Source: an uncultured Tropicimonas sp.
GTDB lineage: Bacteria; Pseudomonadota; Alphaproteobacteria; Rhodobacterales; Rhodobacteraceae
Reading direction: 5' to 3'
NCBI GenBank assembly: GCA_947495685.1
Contig: CANLZY010000018.1
Span: 67,244-131,243 of the forward strand
DNA length: 64,000 nucleotides
Shown one piece after another: positions 27,735 through 37,361 of this stretch. The notes beneath the pieces were generated by a model. The model did no database searches and was not told the origin of the DNA. It worked only from the letters and a program-made list of their open reading frames with translations. How positions within the stretch are numbered: the first letter of the stretch is position 1; each line of letters begins with the position of its first letter. The translations under genes and the position numbers were made by a program.

Positions 27735-28574
27735 ATGAAATACTTACCAATAATTGCCACGCTCTCAGTGTTTGTGGGTGCGCCGGCTCATGCTCTGACA
27801 TTTACCCTCGATTTCGACATGCCCAATGGAACGGTCGTGACCGGCCCCGGAGGCCTGGGGACAGGCACCCTGACGGCGATCGAGGTCGGCAACCCGACGA
27901 ACGTCATCGGCACAGTCGGTGTCAGCGTCCAGGAAGACACCGGTTCGGGCTATATCGATGGCTATGGCGTCGTGTTCGACACATCGGTCAGCACCAACTC
28001 GGACAACGATTTGCAGGGGTCTCCATTTACCGCCGGATCGACCGCGGTTGCTGGGGTCAAATCCGCCTTTGGCAGCCACACCAAGACGCTGATCATCCAG
28101 AATATGGGCCAGAACCCGGCGGGGTGCGCGTCCGGTCTCTGCACCACGCCCAACGATAACGCCGCAGGAGGCATTATCCGTTTCGATTTTTCGTCCCTCG
28201 TGCCGGGTGGCATCCGGCTTGACGAAATCCCCCTGTTCGAGTTCGAAAGCACGAACCGTGGAATCGCTACGGCGATCTTCCAACTTTCCGACGGCAGCAG
28301 CCTGACGCTGGATTCTCATTTGCTGGAAGACGCCATCGGAAACGATGCGTCCGGAACCGTGGACGTGGATGTATTCCTGGCCGGGTATGGCGGCGGCAAA
28401 AGCCCGACGAACGTCGTCGGGCTGGACCTGATCTACTACAACTCCGGGTCGATCGGCTTTGACGGCTTCATTGCCGAGATCAACACGACGACGGTTCCCG
28501 TCCCCGCTTCGTTGCCGTTGTTGCTGGCCGGTGTGGCTGGTGTCGGCATCGCATCGCGCCGTCGCCGCCGCTGA
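27735..28574 (+). CDS. VPLPA-CTERM sorted surface protein
   Basis: A 279-residue exported protein with signal peptide MKYLPIIATLSVFVGAPAHA and the C-terminal tripartite sorting signal VPVPASLPLLLAGVAGVGIA followed by six arginines, which is the VPLPA-CTERM pattern processed by exosortases in roseobacters. The mature part is rich in Gly, Thr, Asp and Asn and predicted to be beta-structured, with one Cys pair (CASGLC). It is likely anchored or released at the cell surface, perhaps linked to exopolysaccharide. No exosortase is in the window. A 7-bp GC stem (28564-28581) spans its stop codon. Confidence 0.85.
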   Translation: MKYLPIIATLSVFVGAPAHALTFTLDFDMPNGTVVTGPGGLGTGTLTAIEVGNPTNVIGTVGVSVQEDTGSGYIDGYGVVFDTSVSTNSDNDLQGSPFTAGSTAVAGVKSAFGSHTKTLIIQNMGQNPAGCASGLCTTPNDNAAGGIIRFDFSSLVPGGIRLDEIPLFEFESTNRGIATAIFQLSDGSSLTLDSHLLEDAIGNDASGTVDVDVFLAGYGGGKSPTNVVGLDLIYYNSGSIGFDGFIAEINTTTVPVPASLPLLLAGVAGVGIASRRRRR

Positions 28575-28922
28575 CGGCGGCCATCCGTCCCATACCCAGA
28601 TCGGCACCGCGTGCCGTCGGGCCGTCCTTGCCTGGGGCGGCCCGTTTCGTCTGGCACAACACCGCCGCCAAGCTCGCATCCGTGACGTTCAAGGACGGCG
28701 CCCGTCGTGCTGCGTCAACCGGGATGTCCGCATCGGGCAAAGGCCGAAACGGTCGGCACCAGATGTATGCCGAACACCCATCTGCGCACCAAGTCTTAAC
28801 GGTCCTCTGAAAGGGGGTGGGGCAAGGTGCGCCATGGTATTCCACCGCGGCATCAAGGGCGGTCGACACTCTCGACCCCATGAACACCCGGGCGCGCCTT
28901 TCGGCACGCTCGGGGCGGGTCT
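28575..28922. other. Intergenic, 348 bp, convergent genes
   Basis: Lies between the VPLPA-CTERM gene (+) and proS (-). No coding frame is convincing. A near-perfect GC hairpin at 28887-28914 (arms CCCGGGCGCGCC and GGCACGCTCGGG with one mismatch) could end proS transcription, although no T-run follows. Confidence 0.5.
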
Positions 28923-30260
28923 TCAAAGATTGGCGTAGATTTCCGCGACCCGCTCCACCGCAACGTCCGGCGCAAGCTCTTCGCTTACCCCCGTGCGGCG
29001 GCTGGTCAGTTCCACCACGCCATTCTTCAGGCCACGCGGCCCAACGGTGATCCGCCACGGCAGGCCGATCAGGTCCATGGTAGCAAACTTGCCGCCTGCG
29101 CGTTCGTTGCGGTCGTCGTACAGCGGCTCCAATCCCTTGGCCATGAAGGCCTTGTACAGGTTCTCGCAGGCGGCATCCGCCTCTGCATCGCCCTGCTTGA
29201 GGTTCACGATCCCAACCGGGAACGGGGTCACGCCTTCGGGCCAGATGATGCCCTTGTCGTCGTGACTGGCCTCGATGATCGCTCCCAGCAGACGCGACAC
29301 GCCGATACCGTGGCTGCCCATGTGCACCGGCACCCGCTCACCCTGATCGTTGACCACGGTCGCGCCCATCGGCTCGGAGTACTTGGTGCCGAAATAGAAG
29401 ATCTGACCGACCTCGATCCCGCGCGCCGAGCGGCGGCGCTCGTCGGGGATGGCGTCAAAGGCCGCTTCGTCGTGGGTCTCGTCGGTGCGGGCATAGAGCG
29501 AGGTGAACTCTTCCATCACCTCCCGGCACTGGTCGTGGCTGTCATAGTCGATCTCGCGGTTGCCCAGGCGAATGTCGGTGACCTTGCTGTCATAGAACAC
29601 CTCGGACTCACCTGTGTCGGCCAGCACGAGAAACTCGTGCGTGTCGTCCCCGCCGATCGGACCACTGTCGGCCCGCATCGGAATCGCCTGCAGGCCCATA
29701 CGCTCATAGGTCCGCAGATAGCTGACCAGATGGCGGTTGTAGGCGTGCAGCGCGTCTTCCTTGGTCAGGTCGAAATTGTAGCCGTCCTTCATGTAGAACT
29801 CGCGGCCGCGCATCACGCCGAACCGCGGACGGATCTCGTCGCGGAACTTCCACTGGATGTGGTACAGCGTCAGCGGCAGGTCCTTGTAGGACTTCACATA
29901 GCTGCGGAAGATGTCGGTGATCATCTCCTCGTTGGTCGGCCCATACAGCATGTCACGCTTGTGGCGGTCGGTGATGCGCAGCATCTCTTCGCCATAATCG
30001 TCATAGCGGCCGGATTCACGCCACAGGTCTGCGGGCTGCAGGGTCGGCATCAACAACGGAATATGTCCGGCGCGCTGTTGCTCCTCGTGCACGATCTGTT
30101 CGATCCGCTTCAGCACCCGGAACCCCAGCGGCAACCATGAATAGATGCCCGCCGCCTGCTGGCGGATCATACCGGCGCGCAGCATCAGCCGGTGGCTGAC
30201 GATCTGTGCTTCGGAGGGGGTTTCCTTCAGGACGGGCAGGAAATATCGGCTCAGGCGCAT
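28923..30260 (-). CDS. proS: Prolyl-tRNA synthetase, short type without editing domain
   Basis: A 445-residue class II synthetase that charges tRNA-Pro. The start [20 protein letters not shown] and the motifs [40 protein letters not shown] (motif 2 region) and [18 protein letters not shown] (motif 3 region) are characteristic. Its length is about 120 residues less than E. coli ProS because the INS editing domain is absent, as is usual for alphaproteobacterial enzymes. The ATG at 30260 is used; the longer frame to 30347 gives no conserved residues. Confidence 0.95.
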   Translation of the reverse strand: MRLSRYFLPVLKETPSEAQIVSHRLMLRAGMIRQQAAGIYSWLPLGFRVLKRIEQIVHEEQQRAGHIPLLMPTLQPADLWRESGRYDDYGEEMLRITDRHKRDMLYGPTNEEMITDIFRSYVKSYKDLPLTLYHIQWKFRDEIRPRFGVMRGREFYMKDGYNFDLTKEDALHAYNRHLVSYLRTYERMGLQAIPMRADSGPIGGDDTHEFLVLADTGESEVFYDSKVTDIRLGNREIDYDSHDQCREVMEEFTSLYARTDETHDEAAFDAIPDERRRSARGIEVGQIFYFGTKYSEPMGATVVNDQGERVPVHMGSHGIGVSRLLGAIIEASHDDKGIIWPEGVTPFPVGIVNLKQGDAEADAACENLYKAFMAKGLEPLYDDRNERAGGKFATMDLIGLPWRITVGPRGLKNGVVELTSRRTGVSEELAPDVAVERVAEIYANL

Positions 30261-30457
30261 GGGTATCTCTCGCTTTGGCAACGCCAGCGGGTCTAGGCGA
30301 TAGGTCGGGTCAACACAAGACACCTGCGCACCGGCGCCGACAGGCACGCCGGCGCCATCGGGTTGCCACCCCCGTCCCTGACCAAAAAAGCCACTGCCCT
30401 CAGGATTTACGACATGTTAACGTTGCCGAATTGGACTCAACCCGGGAGCGCAAGAAA

Positions 30458-31054
30458 TTGGCCACACTTCATCCGTTCATCAACGAAATCCATTATGACA
30501 ACGTGGGAACCGATACAGGCGAGTTCGTCGAGATCGCCGGCGTGGCCGGGACCGACCTGACCGACTATTCTCTCGTCCTGTACAACGGCGCAAACGGGCT
30601 GCAATACGGCTCGACGCTGAACCTTTTGGGAACAATCGACAACGAGGGCAGCGGTTTTGGCGCGGTTTCGTTCTCCTTTCCGGTCAATGGCCTGCAGAAC
30701 GGCGCCCCCGATGGGCTTGCGCTGACCAATACGGCGGGCAGCACAATCTACCAGTTCCTCAGCTACGAGGGCAGCTTCGCGGCGGTCGACGGATTTGCAA
30801 TCGGACTGACCAGCACCGATATCGGCGTTTCCGAAACCGCCTCAACGCCAATCGGAACCTCGCTGCAGCTTGTCGGGACGGGCATGAACTCAGGTGATTT
30901 CAGCTGGGTGAGCGGCGTTGCTGAAACACCAGGATTTCTCAATGCAAACCAAACCTTGATCGACGCTGCGGTACCCCTGCCGGCCTCGTTGCCGTTTTTG
31001 CTGATCGCGGTTGTGGCCCTGAAGGCTGGCGCCCGCCGGCGTTCCGCCAACTGA
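30458..31054 (+). CDS. Lamin-tail-like domain protein with VPLPA-CTERM tail
   Basis: A 198-residue protein. It opens MATLHPFINEIHYDNVGTDT and continues GEFVEIAG, the start of a lamin-tail (LTD)-like beta-sandwich domain, and ends AAVPLPASLPFLLIAVVALK followed by a basic tail, a VPLPA-CTERM sorting signal. The start is a TTG at 30458 with GGGAG 9 nt upstream; no ATG fits. Unlike the other VPLPA-CTERM protein at 27735, no signal peptide can be seen in any upstream frame, which is odd for a sorted protein. It may use an unusual export route or have lost its leader. A terminator hairpin follows at 31086-31110. Confidence 0.72.
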   Translation: MATLHPFINEIHYDNVGTDTGEFVEIAGVAGTDLTDYSLVLYNGANGLQYGSTLNLLGTIDNEGSGFGAVSFSFPVNGLQNGAPDGLALTNTAGSTIYQFLSYEGSFAAVDGFAIGLTSTDIGVSETASTPIGTSLQLVGTGMNSGDFSWVSGVAETPGFLNANQTLIDAAVPLPASLPFLLIAVVALKAGARRRSAN

Positions 31055-31085
31055 CACGGCGGCGCGACGCCGCTTGACGTTCTGT

Positions 31086-31110
31086 GAACGCCCGGCCTGT
31101 CCGGGCGTTC
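31086..31110 (+). terminator. Hairpin after the lamin-tail protein gene
   Basis: GAACGCCCGG (31086-31095) and CCGGGCGTTC (31101-31110) form a perfect 10-bp stem with a 5-nt loop, followed by a short T-containing stretch (CGCGTTTC). Confidence 0.65.
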
Positions 31111-31228
31111 CGCGTTTCACCGCTCCATTTCGCGCAAGAGCACTCAACGCCGGTTCCACCCGTGGTGCCGTGTCCAAGGCTTGCAAATCGACGTGGCCTG
31201 CGCGACACCGCCCTTGAAAGGAAAGCGC

Positions 31229-32320
31229 ATGTCCCTGCCCGTACAATCTCAGGTCAAGATCTGGAGCGTGGTCGCCGCCGTGTTGCTGGCGGTGCTGTGG
31301 CTGCTGGGCGACGTGATCCTTCCCTTTGTCCTGGGGGCGGCTTTTGCCTACCTGCTGGATCCGCTGGCCGACTGGTTCGAGTCTCGCAATCTGTCCCGTG
31401 TTCTTGGCGTGACGATCATCACGCTGGTCAGCCTGCTGCTGCTTGTGTTGACGATTCTTCTGATCATCCCGACGCTGATCGACCAGACGTCGGCGTTGAT
31501 CGCATCGTTTCCGGATCTGGCGCAGAACTTGCAGGATTTTGTGACCCAACGGTTCCCGTCGTTCACCGATTCCGAATCCACCATCCGCCAGTCACTCGGG
31601 TCGATTGGCACCGCGGTCTCGTCCAAGGCCGCGGCCCTGGTCGAAGGGGCATTGGCGTCGGTCTCCAGCCTGTTCAGCGTCCTGACCCTGCTGGTGATCG
31701 TGCCGGTCGTCACCTTCTACCTGCTGCTGGACTGGGACAAGCTGGTCGCGCGCATCGATGACCTGCTGCCGCGTGACCATGCGCCGACCATCCGGGCCCT
31801 TGCCCACGAGATCGATACCACCCTGGCCGGCTTCATTCGGGGTCAGGGCACCGTCTGCTTTCTGCTGGGCATCTACTATTGCGCGGCGCTGTTCGCGGTG
31901 GGGTTGGATTTTGGCCTGGTGATCGGTGCGATTGCCGGAGTACTGACCTTTATCCCCTATATCGGCGCGCTTATCGGCGGCGGGTTGGCCATCGGGCTGG
32001 CGCTGTTCCAGTTCTGGGGCGACTGGACGATGATCGCCATCGTTGCCGCGATCTTCTTTTCCGGCCAGATGCTCGAAGGCAATGTGCTGACGCCCAAGCT
32101 GGTCGGCGGCTCTGTCGGGCTGCACCCGGTCTGGCTGTTGCTGGCGCTGTCGGTCTTCGGCTCGCTGTTCGGCTTTGTCGGGATGCTGGTGGCGGTGCCG
32201 GTGTCGGCGATGATCGGCGTGATCATCCGCTTTGCCATCACCCGGTACAAGCAGGGCCCGTTGTACCAGGGCGTTGCTGGCGCCCCTGCCGACACCGCGC
32301 CTGATACGTCGGATATCTGA
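31229..32320 (+). CDS. AI-2E/PerM family membrane protein
   Basis: A 363-residue polytopic membrane protein of the AI-2E exporter/PerM family. About eight hydrophobic segments are visible: two near the N-terminus (IWSVVAAVLLAVLWLLGDVI, then ILPFVLGAAFAYLLDPL), the characteristic DPLADWFESR after the second, and a C-terminal GNVLTPKLVGGSVGLHPVWL segment, which is the family signature. The substrate is not established for this branch. The last base of its stop codon is the first of the hda start (TGATG), and the row perM-like/hda/ppk/ppx is a common alphaproteobacterial arrangement. Confidence 0.88.
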   Translation: MSLPVQSQVKIWSVVAAVLLAVLWLLGDVILPFVLGAAFAYLLDPLADWFESRNLSRVLGVTIITLVSLLLLVLTILLIIPTLIDQTSALIASFPDLAQNLQDFVTQRFPSFTDSESTIRQSLGSIGTAVSSKAAALVEGALASVSSLFSVLTLLVIVPVVTFYLLLDWDKLVARIDDLLPRDHAPTIRALAHEIDTTLAGFIRGQGTVCFLLGIYYCAALFAVGLDFGLVIGAIAGVLTFIPYIGALIGGGLAIGLALFQFWGDWTMIAIVAAIFFSGQMLEGNVLTPKLVGGSVGLHPVWLLLALSVFGSLFGFVGMLVAVPVSAMIGVIIRFAITRYKQGPLYQGVAGAPADTAPDTSDI

Positions 32321-32997
32321 TGGCCGAACAATTGAAACTGACCCTGCCGGTGCGCTCTGCCACGGGTCGCGCAGATTTCTTTCTCTCGCCGGCCAACGCC
32401 CTTGCGGTGGCCGAGATCGACCGTTGGCGCGACTGGCCATCGCGCAAGATGGCGCTGATCGGGCCGGAGGGCGCGGGCAAGACCCATCTGGCGCATGTCT
32501 GGGCAACCGAGGCCGGTGCCACGCTGCTGCCCGCGCGCGAGATTTCCGGCTGGACCCCGACAACCGGCAACATGGTTGTCGAGGATGTCCCTGACCTCGC
32601 CGGGGATCCCAAGGCCGAGGAAGCGTTGTTCCACCTGCACAATTTCGTTCTGGCCGAGGGGGGCTGGCTGCTGATGACCGGCCTGCAACCTCCGGCCCTG
32701 TGGCAGATCGAATTGCCCGATCTGGCCAGCCGCATCCGCGCAACCCCGTCGGCCCGGCTGGAACCGCCGGACGACCAATTGCTTCAGGCCGTGTTGCTCA
32801 AGCTGTTTGCCGATCGCCAATTGATGCCGCATCCGACGCTGCTGCCGTGGCTCGTCACGCGAATGGACCGCTCCTTTGCAGCCGCCGGGCGCATTGTGGC
32901 GGCGCTGGATGCACATGCCCTTGGAACCGGTCGGAAAATCGGTCCGAAACTTGCCGCCGAGGTCTTGGAGCAGCTTGATCCTCAGGCTAGGATCTAA
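32320..32997 (+). CDS. hda: Hda-like regulator of DnaA (AAA+ domain)
   Basis: A 225-residue DnaA-related AAA+ protein without the DnaA DNA-binding domain. Hda homologues promote hydrolysis of DnaA-bound ATP at the replisome and so prevent re-initiation. Walker A is [14 protein letters not shown] (about residues 48-61), a Walker B-like [10 protein letters not shown] follows, and the sensor region contains [20 protein letters not shown]. It starts on the last base of the upstream membrane protein stop codon, so it is translationally coupled. The bacterial order hda then ppk then ppx is kept here. Confidence 0.85.
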   Translation: MAEQLKLTLPVRSATGRADFFLSPANALAVAEIDRWRDWPSRKMALIGPEGAGKTHLAHVWATEAGATLLPAREISGWTPTTGNMVVEDVPDLAGDPKAEEALFHLHNFVLAEGGWLLMTGLQPPALWQIELPDLASRIRATPSARLEPPDDQLLQAVLLKLFADRQLMPHPTLLPWLVTRMDRSFAAAGRIVAALDAHALGTGRKIGPKLAAEVLEQLDPQARI

Positions 32998-33065
32998 CCG
33001 ACGCCAGCACCGGCGTTTTTGACCCGCGCGCCGATGCAGGCGGTTCCCGACACCCGGAAGACACC

Positions 33066-35240
33066 ATGACCCAAGCCGACTTCCTGAAATCCTCCCTGCC
33101 CGACCCGATCGAGATTTCGGCCGCCCAGATCACGGGCCCGAAACGGTTCTTCAACCGGGAGCTGTCCTGGCTTGCCTTCAACTGGCGCGTTCTGGAGGAA
33201 GCCTCCAACCCCAAGGTGCCGTTGCTGGAGCGCGTCCGGTTTGTCTCGATATCGGCCACCAACCTCGATGAATTCTACACGGTCCGGGTGGCGGGCCTGC
33301 GCGAGCTTGCGCGGGAAGGGCACACAACACCAGCCGCCGACGGGCTGACCCCAGCCGAGCAGCTCAAGGAAATCGAAAAGAATGCCCGCGAGTTGCTTCA
33401 GGCGCAGCAGACGACCTGGAACCGGCTCAAGCGCGAGATGGAAGCCGAAGGGATCTCGCTGCTGAGCCTTTCCAAGTTGACCCGCGCCGACAAGGAGCAT
33501 CTGGAGAACCATTTCCTGCAGCAGGTTTTTCCGGTTCTGTCCCCGTTGGCCATCGACCCGGCGCACCCCTTTCCCTTCATTCCCAACACCGGGTTCTGCC
33601 TTGCGCTGCAACTGATCCGCGGAACCGATGGCGTGAACCGGCAGGCGCTGTTGCCGATCCCGGCCAAGGTGTCGCGATTTATCCGCCTTCCCGGCAAACC
33701 TCACGAGCACCGCTTCCTGCCGCTCGAAGACCTGCTGATCCTGCACCTTGGTTCGTTGTTCCCTGGCTACAAGCTGGGCGGACATTGCGCGTTTCGGGTG
33801 CTGCGCGACAGCGACCTTGAGGTCGAAGAAGAGGCCGAAGACCTCGTGCGCGAGTTCGAGGTCGCGCTGAAGCGCCGCCGCCGTGGCGACGTGATCCGCA
33901 TGAAGCTGACGGCGGGTGCCCCGGATCGCCTGCGCGCCACGATCATCGACGAACTTGGCATCCGGGAAGAAGAGGTCGTTGTGGTCAAGGGCCTGCTGGG
34001 GCTGGCCGACCTCAAGGAACTGGTGATCGAAGACCGCGCCGACCTTCTGTGGCCGACCTTCACGCCTCGGGTCCCCGAGCGCGTACAGGACCACGATGGC
34101 GACATGTTCGGTGCGATCAGGCAGAAGGACATGCTGCTGCACCACCCCTACGAGACCTTCGACATGGTGGTTCGGTTCCTGGCCCAGGCGGCACGCGACC
34201 CCAATGTGCTGGCGATCAAGCAGACACTTTACAGGACGTCCAAGCACTCCCCCATAGTCGAGGCGCTCTGCGAGGCCGCCGAGGACGGAAAGTCCGTGAC
34301 CGCACTGGTCGAGCTCAAGGCGCGCTTTGACGAGGCCGCCAACATCCATCAATCCCGCAAGCTGGAGCGGGCTGGCGCGCATGTGGTCTATGGGTTCACC
34401 AACTACAAGACCCACGCCAAGATCAGCACCGTGGTGCGGCGCGAGGGGGACCGGCTGGTGACCTACACCCATTACGGCACCGGCAACTATCACCCGATCA
34501 CCGCCCGGATCTATACCGATCTCAGCTTTTTCACCTGCGACGAGGCCCTGGGACGCGACGCCACAAAGGTGTTCAATTACCTGTCCGGCTATGCCCAGCC
34601 TGCGGTTCTGGAGAACCTGTCGATCTCTCCGCATTCGCTCAAGCCCAAGCTGATCGAGATGATCGGGCGCGAGGCGGAGTTGGCCCGCAACGGAAAACCG
34701 GCCGAGATCTGGGCCAAGATGAACTCGCTGATCGATTCAGAAGTGATCGACGCGCTGTACGCGGCCTCGCAGGCCGGGGTGAAGATCAGCTTGGTGATCC
34801 GCGGTATCTGCGGGCTGCGCCCCGGGATCAAGGGATTGAGCGAGAACATCCGGGTCAAATCCATCGTCGGGCGGTTCCTGGAACACTCCCGCATCGTCTG
34901 CTTCGGCAACGGCTCCGGTCTGCCCAACAAGAAGTCTCGGGTCTATATCTCGTCGGCCGACTGGATGCGGCGCAACCTGAACCGTCGCGTCGAAACCCTC
35001 GTCGAGATCAAGAACCCGACGGTAAAGGCGCAGATCGTCAGCCAGATCATGGCTGCCAACATGGCGGACGAAGCTCAGAGCTGGGTGCTCACACCGGACG
35101 GAACCTATGAACGTTACCCGGTTGGCGACGACGACAGCGGCTTCAGCTGCCATCGTTTCTTCATGGCCAACCCGTCCCTGTCGGGGCGCGGAACAGCCGG
35201 GGCCGCCGACGTGCCGGAATTGACACACTCCAAGGATTGA
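33066..35240 (+). CDS. ppk: Polyphosphate kinase 1
   Basis: A 724-residue enzyme that reversibly makes polyphosphate from ATP. It has the N-terminal domain ([20 protein letters not shown]), the head domain, and two phospholipase-D-like C domains. Key stretches are the nucleotide-binding [20 protein letters not shown] and [18 protein letters not shown], and the catalytic-histidine region [16 protein letters not shown] with [10 protein letters not shown]; a second conserved His lies in [14 protein letters not shown]. Length is normal. The ATG at 33066 opens [10 protein letters not shown]. It lies 68 bp after hda and 50 bp before ppx in one probable operon. Confidence 0.96.
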   Translation: MTQADFLKSSLPDPIEISAAQITGPKRFFNRELSWLAFNWRVLEEASNPKVPLLERVRFVSISATNLDEFYTVRVAGLRELAREGHTTPAADGLTPAEQLKEIEKNARELLQAQQTTWNRLKREMEAEGISLLSLSKLTRADKEHLENHFLQQVFPVLSPLAIDPAHPFPFIPNTGFCLALQLIRGTDGVNRQALLPIPAKVSRFIRLPGKPHEHRFLPLEDLLILHLGSLFPGYKLGGHCAFRVLRDSDLEVEEEAEDLVREFEVALKRRRRGDVIRMKLTAGAPDRLRATIIDELGIREEEVVVVKGLLGLADLKELVIEDRADLLWPTFTPRVPERVQDHDGDMFGAIRQKDMLLHHPYETFDMVVRFLAQAARDPNVLAIKQTLYRTSKHSPIVEALCEAAEDGKSVTALVELKARFDEAANIHQSRKLERAGAHVVYGFTNYKTHAKISTVVRREGDRLVTYTHYGTGNYHPITARIYTDLSFFTCDEALGRDATKVFNYLSGYAQPAVLENLSISPHSLKPKLIEMIGREAELARNGKPAEIWAKMNSLIDSEVIDALYAASQAGVKISLVIRGICGLRPGIKGLSENIRVKSIVGRFLEHSRIVCFGNGSGLPNKKSRVYISSADWMRRNLNRRVETLVEIKNPTVKAQIVSQIMAANMADEAQSWVLTPDGTYERYPVGDDDSGFSCHRFFMANPSLSGRGTAGAADVPELTHSKD

Positions 35241-35290
35241 CCCTGCCGCCCGCACCGCGCAGAGTCGCATCGAAGCCATGGGAGACGACG

Positions 35291-36853
35291 ATGGACGGCA
35301 CGCCAGAGCCCCACGACAATTGGGGCCCTTTCGGAAGGCCGATCTTCGACGATCCGGCCGCGCGGGCCTTGTCCCGGGTGGGGGTCATCGACGTCGGATC
35401 TAACTCTGTTCGGATGGTCGTTTTTGACGGCGCTGCGCGAAGTCCGGCCTATTTTTACAACGAAAAGGTCATGGCAGGCCTGGGTGCCGGCATGGACCGG
35501 ACTGGGATGCTCAACCCCCAGGGGCGAGAGCGGGCCCTGAATGCCATTCGCCGGTTTGTCGCTCTGGCGAACGGCATGGACATCCCTCCCCTGACGGCTG
35601 TCGCCACCGCTGCGGTGCGGGTTGCTTCGGATGGCGATTCGTTCCGTCACGAGGTCGAGGCCGAAACCGGCCAGGTCGTTCATATCATCGACGGCGAGGA
35701 AGAAGCCCGCCTGTCAGCCCAGGGCGTTCTGCTTGGCTGGCCCGAGGGCGAGGGCCTGGTCTGCGACATCGGCGGCTCGTCGATGGAACTGGCCCGGATC
35801 GAGGGTGGTCGGGTCTGGGAACGCGCGACAACGTCGCTGGGCCCACTGCGACTGGAAACCATGAAGGGCGGCAAGAAGCAGCGTGCCCGCGAGATCAAGT
35901 CCGTCATCGGCGACCTGGCCGAAAAAATCCGGCGTCATGACCGGCTGTTCCTGGTGGGCGGATCCTGGCGCGCCATCGCCCGACTCGACATGGTGCGGCG
36001 CGACTACCCGCTGTCGGTGCTGCACGACTATCGAATGACCCCGAAATCGGTGCGCGCAACGCTGGACTGGGTCGATGGGCAGGACCTGGAAGCATTGCGC
36101 CAGCGCGCCGGGCTGTCATCAGCCCGGATCAGCCTGGTGCCCATCGCCGGCGAGGTGCTGCGGCGGCTGCTCACCGGTTTCAGCGTGCGCGAGATCGTCA
36201 CCTCGGGCTATGGCCTGCGAGAAGGCCTGTTGTACGAGCAGATGCCTCAACGCGTTCGCAGCCGTGATCCGCTGATCGAAGCGGCCCGGTTTTCCCAGTA
36301 CGCCCAGGCCCGGATTCCCGGTTTCGGACGGATGCTCTATGCCTTTATCGAACCGCTGTTCACGCAGCCCAAGGGCGACATCCGTTGGGTCAAGGCGGCT
36401 TGCATGCTGCACGACGTCAGCTGGCGTGCCCATCCGGATTATCGGGCCGAAGTCTGCTTTGACTACGCTACTCGGGGCAACCTGGGCGGAATCGACCATC
36501 CCGGACGCATCTATCTGGGGTTGGCGCTGGCGCATCGCTATCGCAACAATCCCACCGGCAACCGGTTTGACCCGCTGCTGCAACTGTTGACGGATCGCCA
36601 GATCCGCGAGGCCGAGGTACTGGGAAAGGCAATGCGCTTTGGGGCCATGTTCTCCTTTGCAAACCCCGTCGGCATGGGGTCCCTGCGGTATCGGCCCAAG
36701 AAACAGACCCTTGAACTGTGCCTGCCACCCGAATCCGAGCCGCTCTACGGCGAGGTCGCCGCTGCCAGGTTCGCATCCCTTGCCCGCGCGCTGAATGTCG
36801 AGACAAGCGTGACCGTGCTGAACGGAAAACGGCGCAAGCACCGGCTGGAATAG
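35291..36853 (+). CDS. ppx: Exopolyphosphatase (Ppx/GppA family)
   Basis: A 520-residue enzyme of the actin-like phosphatase fold that removes terminal phosphates from polyphosphate, opposing Ppk. The N-terminal VGVIDVGSNSVRMVVFDG and the second phosphate loop LVCDIGGSSMELARIEGG are clear, as is EEEARLSAQGV between them. The C-terminal half (about 310-520) is the helical HD-like region. I favour the ATG at 35291, which has GGAGA 5 nt upstream; a TTG at 35237 would overlap the ppk stop codon. It belongs to the hda-ppk-ppx row. Confidence 0.93.
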   Translation: MDGTPEPHDNWGPFGRPIFDDPAARALSRVGVIDVGSNSVRMVVFDGAARSPAYFYNEKVMAGLGAGMDRTGMLNPQGRERALNAIRRFVALANGMDIPPLTAVATAAVRVASDGDSFRHEVEAETGQVVHIIDGEEEARLSAQGVLLGWPEGEGLVCDIGGSSMELARIEGGRVWERATTSLGPLRLETMKGGKKQRAREIKSVIGDLAEKIRRHDRLFLVGGSWRAIARLDMVRRDYPLSVLHDYRMTPKSVRATLDWVDGQDLEALRQRAGLSSARISLVPIAGEVLRRLLTGFSVREIVTSGYGLREGLLYEQMPQRVRSRDPLIEAARFSQYAQARIPGFGRMLYAFIEPLFTQPKGDIRWVKAACMLHDVSWRAHPDYRAEVCFDYATRGNLGGIDHPGRIYLGLALAHRYRNNPTGNRFDPLLQLLTDRQIREAEVLGKAMRFGAMFSFANPVGMGSLRYRPKKQTLELCLPPESEPLYGEVAAARFASLARALNVETSVTVLNGKRRKHRLE

Positions 36854-36976
36854 CGCGTTATCTCGGCAACGTGGCCCAACGGCCTGGCCATGCCCCGAGC
36901 GATCATCTGAACCGCTGTGACAACGGCACGGCACGCCCGTTTGCGGGCAGTCGATCCTGCAACAGGCCAGCAAAGA

Positions 36977-37342
36977 TCAGATGTCGATATCTCCGCCCTC
37001 TTCCGGCGCAGGGACTTCGTCGGGCGACTTGCGACGCAGGATGATATCGCCGTTGGGCAGCTTTTCGGGTGGGTGGTACTGATCAAGGTCCCCGATCAGC
37101 GAAGAGAACTCTTCCAGCATCGGCAGCAATTGTTGCGAGAATTCCCGCAACTTGGGTTCCATCTCGATGGCAAGGTCTTCCATCAAGGGCTGCATCTCGC
37201 TCTGAAGGCCGCGCAACAACAGCTTTGCGCCCTCCTCGATCAGGTTGAAACCATCCTCCGCCGTGCCGGTCTGCTGCGCGGGAGCAGCGAGCGGCGCGAC
37301 GGTCAGAGCAAATGCGAGGGCAACAGCGGTCAAGCGAGTCAT
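36977..37342 (-). CDS. Small secreted acidic protein, unknown function
   Basis: A 121-residue protein with signal peptide MTRLTAVALAFALTVAPLAA followed by PAQQ, then a helical, Leu/Glu-rich stretch (about residues 28-85: EGAKLLLRGLQSEMQPLMED and similar) and a conserved-looking tail, PNGDIILRRKSPD, ending in acidic residues. It is probably periplasmic. I do not recognise a characterised family, although short proteins of this kind are common in Rhodobacterales. It follows the endonuclease/phosphatase-family gene on the same strand after 19 bp, so the two may share a transcript. Confidence 0.78.
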   Translation of the reverse strand: MTRLTAVALAFALTVAPLAAPAQQTGTAEDGFNLIEEGAKLLLRGLQSEMQPLMEDLAIEMEPKLREFSQQLLPMLEEFSSLIGDLDQYHPPEKLPNGDIILRRKSPDEVPAPEEGGDIDI

Positions 37343-37361
37343 GGCGATAGTTTACACCGCA

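Noticed and set aside
32994-34634. 546-codon minus-strand frame opposite ppk
   Set aside because: Antisense shadow of ppk; no motif or start signal.
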